The notes under the pieces were generated by a model that was not told where the DNA came from, searched no databases, and saw only the letters and a list, made by a program, of their open reading frames with translations. Made by a program: the position numbers and the translations under genes. This document shows, piece by piece, positions 46,334-53,715 of a DNA stretch of 64,000 nt (positions are counted from its first letter, which is position 1; each line of letters begins with the position of its first letter). This stretch comes from Opitutales bacterium (GTDB lineage Bacteria; Verrucomicrobiota; Verrucomicrobiia; Opitutales; Intestinicryptomonadaceae), in the NCBI GenBank assembly GCA_015061945.1, contig SUVP01000008.1:1-64000 (forward strand). The letters are read 5' to 3'.

Positions 46334-49168
46334 ATGAAAAAAGTAATCACATCTATTTTTGCATTTTGTATTGTTTCAATCTGCCTTGCACAAAACGCAA
46401 AGCCTTTTGATACCACCGTTGGCGAGTTCTTTGCAAACCCACTCGGATATTCTCTCGACGACTTGTCGTTTTCGTGGAAGCTCCCAATTCTCAAAGATGA
46501 TAACGGTGCGGAACGTAAAAATATCAAGCAAAGTGCATATCAAATTGTGGTGGCAAAAACGCCCGAAGACTTTGAAAAATCGCCAGTTTGGGATACTGGC
46601 AAAGTCCTTTCGGATAAATCTGTACAAGTTGCTTATCAGGGCGAACCACTTGTCTCACGCGACAAACTCTACTGGAAAGTTCGCTATTGGGACGAAAATG
46701 GCGTCGTTTCAAATTGGTCGGATGTGAATTTTTTTGAAGCTGGACTATTACAAAATTCTGATTGGCAAGGCAAATGGATTTCTGCAACAGAACCACGCAC
46801 AAAATTGATGCGTAAAATAAATCGTCCAGCGTGGAAATCGGAATATCTTTCCGACTATGTTTCGCCTGCATATTTTCGCAAACAAGTTAACTTAAACAAA
46901 GCGATAAAATCGGCACGTCTCTATGTCGCATCAAAGGGCATTTTTGAATTTTATATCAACGGCAAAAAAGTTGGTAATGAGTTTTGGGGAACAGGTTGGA
47001 CAGACTTCAACAAACGTATCCAAACAAATACATACGATATCACAAAAATGTTTGAAAGTGGCGATAATACCATTGGGGCAATTATCGCTGATGGTTGGTA
47101 TAGTGGTAGAATTGCTTGGAAAATGGATGAACGCGGTTTCTACGGCGAACGACCAGAGCTTTTAGCTCAAGTTGAAATCACCTACAAAGACGGCTCAAAA
47201 GATGTTATCGCAACAGACCAATCGTGGAAATATTCTTTCGGTGGAATTATCACTTCTGACATTTACGACGGCGAAACTTTTGATGCTCGCAAAGAACCAA
47301 ATGGTTGGAACGAAAACGATTTTGACGATTCGCAATGGAAAACTCCTAACGCTAAAAATGTCGAAAAATTGCCACTTCTCGAGCCTCGACGCAATCAGCC
47401 AATCGTTGTAAAAGATGTCCTTTCTCCAATATCAATAACGAAAATCGGCGAAGGCAAATTTGTATTTGATATGGGACAAAATATGGTCGGTTGGGCAAAA
47501 ATTAAAGTACCTGCCGATAACGGCAGAATGTATAAAATCGCCTTTTCAGAAATGCTCAACAAAGATGGCACGCTTTATACTTGTGCTTACAGAAGTTGCC
47601 AAAGCGAAGATTTCTATACGAGTGCAGGCGGTAGACTTTACGATACTTGGTCGCCCAAATTTACTTACCATGGCTTCAGATATGTCGAAGTTAGCGGATT
47701 CGATAAAAACGTAAATCCAAAACCAGACTGGGTAGAAGGTATTGTTCTCTACAACGATATGCAGATGACAGGTTCGTTCTTCTGCAATAAACCTCTCGTA
47801 AATAAATTGCAAAGTTGCATTCAATGGGGACAACGAGGAAACTTTTTCTCTACTCCAACGGACTGTCCGCAACGCGATGAAAGACTCGGTTGGACTGGCG
47901 ACGCACAAATTTTCTGTCCGACAGCATCGTTCAATATGAATATTCTCGGCTTCTTCGCAAAGTGGACTCTCGATCTCGCCGATACTGCGAGTGCAGACGG
48001 ACAGATTGCTTACGTTGCACCAAAATGTATATCTGGCGTTTCAAGTCCAGCTTGGGCAGATGCAATGGTCATCTGCCCTTGGGAAATGTATATGGCTTAT
48101 GGCGACGAAAAAATTCTACGCAACAATTATCAAGCAATGAAAAATTGGATTAAATATATGAAGAATGAATCCAAAAATTTCATTCGTGCAAATCGTGGCT
48201 TTGGCGATTGGCTTCAACCCTCCATAACGCAACTCGACAAAAAAACAGTCAAAGAAAAATATAATATTCCCGATAACAAACTTGGTGCAACGCCACGTCA
48301 ACTTATCGGAACGGCATACTTTATCAGATGTGCCGACCTTATGGCAAAAATTGCAAACATTCTCGGCAATAACGACGATGAAAAATATTATCTGAACTTG
48401 GCAAAAGATGTTCGTGCGTCGTTTACAAACAATTTTGTTAAGCTCGACGGCACTGTAAAAGGCGATACCCAAACGGCATATTTGCTCACGCTTGCTTTCG
48501 ATTGTGCTCCAGAAAGTCTACGCAAAAAGATTTTTGAAAACTTTATCAAAACGCTCGAAAAAACAAATTATCATCTCGACACTGGTTTTGTCGGAACGCC
48601 TCTGCTTAATCCAGTACTCACACGTTTTGGCAGAAACGATTTAGCATATAAATTGATTAACAATACTACATATCCATCGTGGTTGTACCCAATCACTCAA
48701 GGTGCAACTACAATGTGGGAACGTTGGAATAGCTACTCGCACAAAGATGGATTCGGTGATGTCGGGATGAATTCCTTTAACCATTATAGCTACGGAGCAA
48801 TCGGACAATGGCTCTATCGTACTGTTGCTGGTATTTGGTACGATGAAAATCAAGCAGGCTACAAAAATATTCTCTTTGAACCAAAACCGTATGGCGACTT
48901 CAACTTCGCCGGAGCTACTCACGAAACACCATACGGCACCGCAACGTCATCTTGGAAAATTTCTGACGGCGTAATGGAATGGACTGTCATTATTCCACCA
49001 AATTCAACAGGCACCCTCACATTCCCGACTGACAAGCCAAAGACTATTCGTGTCAATGGAATGTCTGTTCCACCAAATATCTTCAAGACATCATCTACTG
49101 GGCTTCCTCAACTAAATCTTGGCAGTGGTACATATCAAATCCTCCTTCGCCCAATAGGTTTTTTATAA
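46334..49168 (+). CDS. Secreted alpha-L-rhamnosidase, glycoside hydrolase family 78
   Basis: Protein of 944 residues from the ATG at 46334, which starts a good signal peptide (MKKVITSIFAFCIVSICLAQ); the frame is open upstream to a TTG at 46298. Domains: Ig-like N-terminus (KPFDTTVGEFFANPLGYS...), beta domains with FYINGKKVGNEFWGTGWTDFNKR, and an (alpha/alpha)6 barrel with the GH78 catalytic region DCPQRDERLGWTGDAQIF. A final beta domain includes WKISDGVMEWTVIIPPNSTG. It removes alpha-linked rhamnose from rhamnogalacturonans or plant glycosides. It is divergent from pflB, sharing a 177-bp spacer, and ends in the 104-bp element also found behind pflB. Confidence 0.92.
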   Translation: MKKVITSIFAFCIVSICLAQNAKPFDTTVGEFFANPLGYSLDDLSFSWKLPILKDDNGAERKNIKQSAYQIVVAKTPEDFEKSPVWDTGKVLSDKSVQVAYQGEPLVSRDKLYWKVRYWDENGVVSNWSDVNFFEAGLLQNSDWQGKWISATEPRTKLMRKINRPAWKSEYLSDYVSPAYFRKQVNLNKAIKSARLYVASKGIFEFYINGKKVGNEFWGTGWTDFNKRIQTNTYDITKMFESGDNTIGAIIADGWYSGRIAWKMDERGFYGERPELLAQVEITYKDGSKDVIATDQSWKYSFGGIITSDIYDGETFDARKEPNGWNENDFDDSQWKTPNAKNVEKLPLLEPRRNQPIVVKDVLSPISITKIGEGKFVFDMGQNMVGWAKIKVPADNGRMYKIAFSEMLNKDGTLYTCAYRSCQSEDFYTSAGGRLYDTWSPKFTYHGFRYVEVSGFDKNVNPKPDWVEGIVLYNDMQMTGSFFCNKPLVNKLQSCIQWGQRGNFFSTPTDCPQRDERLGWTGDAQIFCPTASFNMNILGFFAKWTLDLADTASADGQIAYVAPKCISGVSSPAWADAMVICPWEMYMAYGDEKILRNNYQAMKNWIKYMKNESKNFIRANRGFGDWLQPSITQLDKKTVKEKYNIPDNKLGATPRQLIGTAYFIRCADLMAKIANILGNNDDEKYYLNLAKDVRASFTNNFVKLDGTVKGDTQTAYLLTLAFDCAPESLRKKIFENFIKTLEKTNYHLDTGFVGTPLLNPVLTRFGRNDLAYKLINNTTYPSWLYPITQGATTMWERWNSYSHKDGFGDVGMNSFNHYSYGAIGQWLYRTVAGIWYDENQAGYKNILFEPKPYGDFNFAGATHETPYGTATSSWKISDGVMEWTVIIPPNSTGTLTFPTDKPKTIRVNGMSVPPNIFKTSSTGLPQLNLGSGTYQILLRPIGFL

Positions 49169-49184
49169 GACGGGTTTTTTATAT

Positions 49185-49288
49185 GACGGGCACCGGCGGA
49201 CATTGTCTAACGACAATATGTCCTTTGAAACGGGTGGCACAATTATACAGAAAACTCTCCAATACGTTGGAGCGTTTTCGTTTTAGTT
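49185..49288 (+). repeat. 104-bp shared 3' element, GH78 copy (right)
   Basis: Begins 17 bp after the rhamnosidase stop. It is the inverted partner of 43796-43899, about 93% identical, with the same first hairpin and terminator. Differences cluster in the terminator loop, one terminator stem position and the linker at 49232-49241. Placed so that both transcripts have the same 3' end. Confidence 0.8.
49250..49279 (+). terminator. Rho-independent terminator within the 104-bp element (GH78)
   Basis: GAAAACTCTCCAA (49250-49262) pairs with TTGGAGCGTTTTC (49267-49279), one mismatch, then GTTTTAGTT. Terminates the rhamnosidase gene; the converging ligA may also use it. Confidence 0.85.
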
Positions 49289-49305
49289 AAATCGAGAAGT
49301 CTCTT

Positions 49306-51564
49306 TTAAAACAACGATAGTTGTTGAGGTTGTTCTGAGGTTTGTGGCGTTTCGGCTTGATTGATTCCTTTTGCAGAGTCCCTGTCTTCGTCTTGCTCGG
49401 CTTGATTTATCATTTGCAAGAAATCATCTTCAGATAGTATGGGAGTACCAAGTTTTTGGGCGGTTTGGGCTTTTGAGCCGTTCATTTCGCCATCAGAAAT
49501 TAAGTAGTTTGTTTTTGTTGTGACCGACGACGCAACTTTTCCGCCAAACTTTTCGATGATAGCTTTTGCTTTATCACGTCCCATAGACTTGAGCGTACCT
49601 GTGATAACAAAAATCTTTCCGCTAAATTGCGTGTTCAAATTATTTGTTTGTTCGGCTGTAAAATTAAGCCCTGCTGAGCGAAGTCTTTCGATTAACTCAA
49701 GGTTATGTTGATCGTCAAAAAATACACGCACCGACAACGCACGCACTGGCTGATTTAAGTTTTCGACAGAATCTGATTTTCTCTTTTTGGTAGATTTTGA
49801 ACCGAAACCTTCGAGCGATTTTATATCCTCAATATCGGCTTTTATAATTGCGTCGAGCGAGCCAAATTTTGATGCGAGATCTTTTGCGAATTGCTCGCCA
49901 ATCTCCAAAATACCAAGTCCAAAAATGAGTCTCCAGAGTTCTTGCGATTTTGATTTCTCGAGCGATTCAATTAAATTATCAGCACTCTTATCTTTGAATT
50001 TTTCGAGGCTCAAAAGCTTTTCTCGAGTGAGCGTGTAGAGGTCGGCTGGATCTTTTACGCCAAGCTTATCGACGAGTTCGCTGACGATTTTTTCACCAAG
50101 TCCACGAATATCCATACATCCACGCGATGCGAAGTGTTCGATACGTCCACGCACTTGCGGAGGGCAACTCATATTTGGGCAACGTGATAACATTTTTTCG
50201 CCATATTTTTTTAATGGTGAATTGCACTCTGGGCATATTGTCGGGAAGGCATAAGGGATGCTTTCAGGTGGTCGATTTTCCAAGACTACACCGAGAACAG
50301 CAGGGATAATTTCGCCAGCTTTTTCGACGATTACAGTGTCGCCAATACGAATATCTTTTTCGGCAATGTAGCTTTCGTTGTGGAGGGTTGCACGTCGGAC
50401 TTCTGTGCCAGAGAGATTTTCGATTGGCTCAAGTTCGGCTACTGGCGTGATTGCTCCAGTGCGTCCGACCTGAATTGTGATTGCATTAAGGCGTGTTTGT
50501 GCTCGTTCGGCTCTATATTTCCATGCTGTCGCCCATCGTGGTGCGTGGCTTGTCATACCAGCAATTTCGTGAAGTGTGCAATCGTCAAGCTTGATAACGG
50601 CACCGTCTGTGTTAAATGGAAAGTCTGCACGGATTTCTTCAAGCTCCGAGATTTTTTCAAATACTTGGCTTGCACCAGTTGCGGTAGCATACCAGTTGAC
50701 AGACGGTAGACCCCAATTTTTCAGGGTTTTAGGGAGGTCGAGCTGATGTTTGATTTCTGCACCTTCGATAGTTCCGATAGAATATAAAATAACTTTCAGT
50801 TCACGATTACGCAAAGTTTGTGCGTCGAGAAGTTTCATTGTGCCAGCGGTGAGATTGCGTGGATTTGCAGGCAATTTTTTCTCTATAATTGCGAGTTCTT
50901 CATCGGAGAGTGTGTCGCAATTTGACGCATTATTCAAAAGTTTTTCGGCTTCTTTTTGTTTTTTTGCGATAGCCTTTTCAATCAATTCTTGGCGTTGTTG
51001 ATTTTTTATTCTTTCAAATTCATCTCGCTCCATATATGCTTCGCCACGAATCTCGAGCAGGGTAGGGATGTTATCGCCAGTGAGTTTGCGTGGGAGATTT
51101 TTTATAGCAAAAGCGTTGCGTGTGATATCGTCGCCTTTTTCTCCATTGCCACGAGTGAGAAGGCGAACAAGCTTTCCATTTTCGTAAACAGCCGAGACGC
51201 CCGCACCGTCAATTTTCGGTTCAACGCAATATGTAAGTTCGCCTTGTACCCCCAAAACTTTTTTCAATCGAGAATCGAATTCTTCGAGTTCAGCGACGTT
51301 AAAAACGTTGTCGAGACTGAGCATCGGTGCAAGGTGATTGACTGCTACAAATGATTCAGAAAGGTCGTTGCCGACTCTCACCGACGGCGATGTTGCGTCG
51401 TAAAATTGTGGGAATTGTTTTTCCAACGTGCGAAGAGTGTGCATAAGCGAGTCAAACTCTTCATCGGAAATTTCTGGTGCGTTGTGGACGCGATAAAGTT
51501 CTTCGTGCTTTGCTATTTCTGCACGAAGTCTTAGTATTTCTTTTTGAGCGTCAATCTCGTTCAT
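49306..51564 (-). CDS. ligA: NAD-dependent DNA ligase LigA, with C-terminal clamp-binding motif
   Basis: Protein of 752 residues that seals DNA nicks using NAD+. It has SLDN (83-86), the AMP-accepting Lys117 in EPKIDG, the OB-fold, a four-cysteine zinc site (CPECNSPLKK...RCPNMSCPPQ), helix-hairpin-helix repeats (GLGEKIVSEL, GLGILEIGEQFA) and a BRCT domain (SGKIFVITGTLKSMGRDKA). E. coli LigA is 671 residues; here the insertions and a tail account for the rest. The disordered, acidic, Gln-rich tail ends exactly in QLSLF, the consensus pentapeptide that binds the DNA polymerase sliding clamp (DnaN). This suggests direct recruitment to replication forks. Divergent from pflA, with 98 bp between them. 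Confidence 0.94.
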   Translation of the reverse strand: MNEIDAQKEILRLRAEIAKHEELYRVHNAPEISDEEFDSLMHTLRTLEKQFPQFYDATSPSVRVGNDLSESFVAVNHLAPMLSLDNVFNVAELEEFDSRLKKVLGVQGELTYCVEPKIDGAGVSAVYENGKLVRLLTRGNGEKGDDITRNAFAIKNLPRKLTGDNIPTLLEIRGEAYMERDEFERIKNQQRQELIEKAIAKKQKEAEKLLNNASNCDTLSDEELAIIEKKLPANPRNLTAGTMKLLDAQTLRNRELKVILYSIGTIEGAEIKHQLDLPKTLKNWGLPSVNWYATATGASQVFEKISELEEIRADFPFNTDGAVIKLDDCTLHEIAGMTSHAPRWATAWKYRAERAQTRLNAITIQVGRTGAITPVAELEPIENLSGTEVRRATLHNESYIAEKDIRIGDTVIVEKAGEIIPAVLGVVLENRPPESIPYAFPTICPECNSPLKKYGEKMLSRCPNMSCPPQVRGRIEHFASRGCMDIRGLGEKIVSELVDKLGVKDPADLYTLTREKLLSLEKFKDKSADNLIESLEKSKSQELWRLIFGLGILEIGEQFAKDLASKFGSLDAIIKADIEDIKSLEGFGSKSTKKRKSDSVENLNQPVRALSVRVFFDDQHNLELIERLRSAGLNFTAEQTNNLNTQFSGKIFVITGTLKSMGRDKAKAIIEKFGGKVASSVTTKTNYLISDGEMNGSKAQTAQKLGTPILSEDDFLQMINQAEQDEDRDSAKGINQAETPQTSEQPQQLSLF

Positions 51565-51662
51565 TATTAAATTTATTTTTCTAATTTAGTAAGTTCGTTC
51601 AAGCTAAATGAAAGATTTATCTATTGCAAATTTTAAAAAAATAAAAAGCATATCATTTGAAA

Positions 51663-52400
51663 ATGGCGAAGGCAAAAATACATTCTTGCGAAACAATGGG
51701 AGCACTCGATGGCCCAGGGATAAGGTACGTCCTTTTTTTGAAAGGGTGTCCGTTGCGTTGTGCGTTCTGCCATAATCCTGATACATGGGCGACGTCTTCG
51801 GGTGAGGAAAAGTCGGCACGTGAAGTTGCCGATGATGTTATAAAGTATCGTGAATTTTTTAAGTCGAGCGGAGGTGGATTTACCGCATCGGGAGGAGAGC
51901 CTCTCTTGCATTCTGAATTTCTCGTCGAGCTTTTGCAGATTTTAAAAAGCGCGAATATTTCGTCGGCTATTGATACTTGTGGTTCTGTCGATATCACCGA
52001 AAATATCGAAAAAATCGTAGATTTAGCCGATTTATTTCTGCTCGATATAAAGCATCTCGATTCCGATTTGCACAAGAATCTGACAGGTAAAAGCAATGAA
52101 AAGATTTTAAAATTTCTCGAATATCTCGCATCGAAGAAAAAAGAAATACATATCAGAATTGTTTTACTCAATGGGATTTCTGCTGAAGAAAATTATATCG
52201 TCAATCTTGCAAAATTCTTAAAAAAATATTCAACAATTTCACGAATAGATTTATTGCCATATCATACGCTTGGCGTGAAAAAATGGGAAGCATTGAACTT
52301 GCCATATAAGCTTGATGACTCCGCATTGGTATCAACCGACAAAGCTGAACGCATAAAGAAAATTTTTGAGTCGGAAGGGTTCTTCACAACGCTTCAGTAA
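51663..52400 (+). CDS. pflA: Pyruvate formate-lyase activating enzyme
   Basis: Radical-SAM enzyme of 245 residues that installs the glycyl radical on PflB. It has a [4Fe-4S] site C29-x3-C33-x2-C36 (GCPLRCAFCHNP) and the family ETMGALDGPGIRYVLFLKGCP opening; SAM-binding motifs follow (SGGEPLL, IDTCG). I chose ATG at 51663; an in-frame TTG two codons upstream is possible, and neither has a clear ribosome-binding site. Its C-terminus overlaps the converging GNAT gene by 17 bp. The cluster probably comes from the Suf system at 28-31.6 kb. It is not next to pflB, unlike in many bacteria. Confidence 0.95.
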   Translation: MAKAKIHSCETMGALDGPGIRYVLFLKGCPLRCAFCHNPDTWATSSGEEKSAREVADDVIKYREFFKSSGGGFTASGGEPLLHSEFLVELLQILKSANISSAIDTCGSVDITENIEKIVDLADLFLLDIKHLDSDLHKNLTGKSNEKILKFLEYLASKKKEIHIRIVLLNGISAEENYIVNLAKFLKKYSTISRIDLLPYHTLGVKKWEALNLPYKLDDSALVSTDKAERIKKIFESEGFFTTLQ

Positions 52401-52812
52401 TGAAAAATCTGAAAGGGGTGTGTCCAGTCATCGCTGTGCCGATTTTCTTGTGGACGTTATATCCTTCTGGTGTGGAAATGCAGACGACCCACTCGATATT
52501 TTGTCCGTGCAAAAACGATACAATTTCTTTGCAAAGAGCAGTGGCAACACCTCTTTTGCGACAGCTTGAATCGACGATTAAATCGAGGAGATATGCGTCG
52601 GCAACACCATCTGAAAGTGCTCGAAAAATTCCTACAAGTTTACTTTCGTCAAATGCTCCAAATACACAAAAACTGTTTTTCAATGTTCGGCGAATTGATT
52701 GAAAATTAAATTCATTTTCGTCGAGAAATTTTTCCTGCTTGTAAAGGTTTGCTACTTGTTCAATCAGCGAATTATCGAATACGCAGAGTTGTTTGATTTT
52801 AATTTCTCGCAT
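52384..52812 (-). CDS. GNAT-family acetyltransferase
   Basis: Protein of 142 residues with the N-acetyltransferase fold: DAYLLDLIVDSSCRKRGVATALC supplies the acetyl-CoA pyrophosphate loop (R/Q-x-x-G-x-A/G), and VCISTPEGYNVHKKIG is typical of the later strand and helix. Substrate unknown. It overlaps the preceding DUF2156 gene by 14 bp on the same strand, so the two are co-translated, and runs tail-to-tail into pflA by 17 bp. The pairing with DUF2156, another acyl-transferring fold, suggests a shared modification pathway, but that is only positional. Confidence 0.75.
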   Translation of the reverse strand: MREIKIKQLCVFDNSLIEQVANLYKQEKFLDENEFNFQSIRRTLKNSFCVFGAFDESKLVGIFRALSDGVADAYLLDLIVDSSCRKRGVATALCKEIVSFLHGQNIEWVVCISTPEGYNVHKKIGTAMTGHTPFRFFITEAL

Positions 52813-53668
52813 AATTTTTGGGAACTAAAGAAACACGTTTGTATAGAAAAATTGGATCGAGCGATTTCTTGGCATGTCGCAGATTTGGCAGGTTTAAATC
52901 TTGTTCACGGTTGATTAGTTTTGCACCAAGTTCTCTCAATTTTTTTGCTTGTAGAACAACGAGCATTTGCGACGCACCTCGTGTGTGGTGGTCGGATTTT
53001 TCGATGAGAACATCGTATACACCATCAGCAATTTCTGTGAAGATTGATGTCCCAACGATAGTGCCATCGTTGTCCCGAAGAATTATTCCACTTAAGTTCA
53101 ATTCAAAAAAATTTTCAAAAGCAGTTTCTATTGCTTGCCTTTCAAAAGCAGTGCTTCTCGATTCTACAAAAAATTGTGCATCGTCCAAATTTTTTTGGGT
53201 TATATCGTCTTCACACCAGTTCGGATTTTCTTCGATAAAATGTTTTATGTGATTGCGTTTTTTTCGCAATAGCGAACCTTTCAATTCTGCGAGAGAATCG
53301 GGCTGGTAGATGTAATCGAACTCGCCTTCATTTTCAACGAGCGAAAAATATTTTTCGTAGTCAGGAAAATTTTTCGCAAAGTCGGGTGGAACATTGTAAA
53401 TATATTCAAATTTAAAACCAGAATTTGAAATATCCTCTGCATATTCAGCAAGCTCTTTCGCCGAAGTTTCCTCGCCTAACGGGTAGTACAAAAGATTAGG
53501 TGGTTTTGCAATCGCAATGCGGTTGTGCCAATTACCGATGTATGTCGGATAATCTTTTGCGTACAAGAAATTAACTGCAAACGAACTCTCGCATCCAATA
53601 TCTTTTGAGGGATGATGTTTTTCAAATTCCGTTTTGTCGGACAACAAAATTTTTCTCAATTTGACCAT
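52799..53668 (-). CDS. DUF2156-domain protein (LPG synthase C-terminal-like)
   Basis: Soluble protein of 289 residues with two GNAT-like halves, matching the DUF2156 family related to the catalytic domain of lysylphosphatidylglycerol synthase (MprF). Motifs: SFAVNFLYAKDYPTYIGNWH at the start, GEFDYIYQPDSLAELKGSLLRKKRNHIKHF in the middle, and RGASQMLVVLQAKKLRELGAKLINREQDLNLPNLRHAK at the end. No transmembrane helices, so it lacks the flippase half of MprF. Aminoacyl transfer to a lipid or other acceptor is the family expectation, not proven. It overlaps the GNAT gene downstream. Confidence 0.75.
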   Translation of the reverse strand: MVKLRKILLSDKTEFEKHHPSKDIGCESSFAVNFLYAKDYPTYIGNWHNRIAIAKPPNLLYYPLGEETSAKELAEYAEDISNSGFKFEYIYNVPPDFAKNFPDYEKYFSLVENEGEFDYIYQPDSLAELKGSLLRKKRNHIKHFIEENPNWCEDDITQKNLDDAQFFVESRSTAFERQAIETAFENFFELNLSGIILRDNDGTIVGTSIFTEIADGVYDVLIEKSDHHTRGASQMLVVLQAKKLRELGAKLINREQDLNLPNLRHAKKSLDPIFLYKRVSLVPKNYARN

Positions 53669-53715
53669 ATCTAACTTATCGTAAAAATCAGAAAAGTTAA
53701 TATGGAAAATTGATA

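Noticed and set aside
43796-49288. Composite transposon bounded by 104-bp inverted repeats
   Set aside because: No transposase lies between the repeats and no target duplication is visible at the outer ends; position at gene 3' ends suits a UTR element better. Kept as an alternative only.
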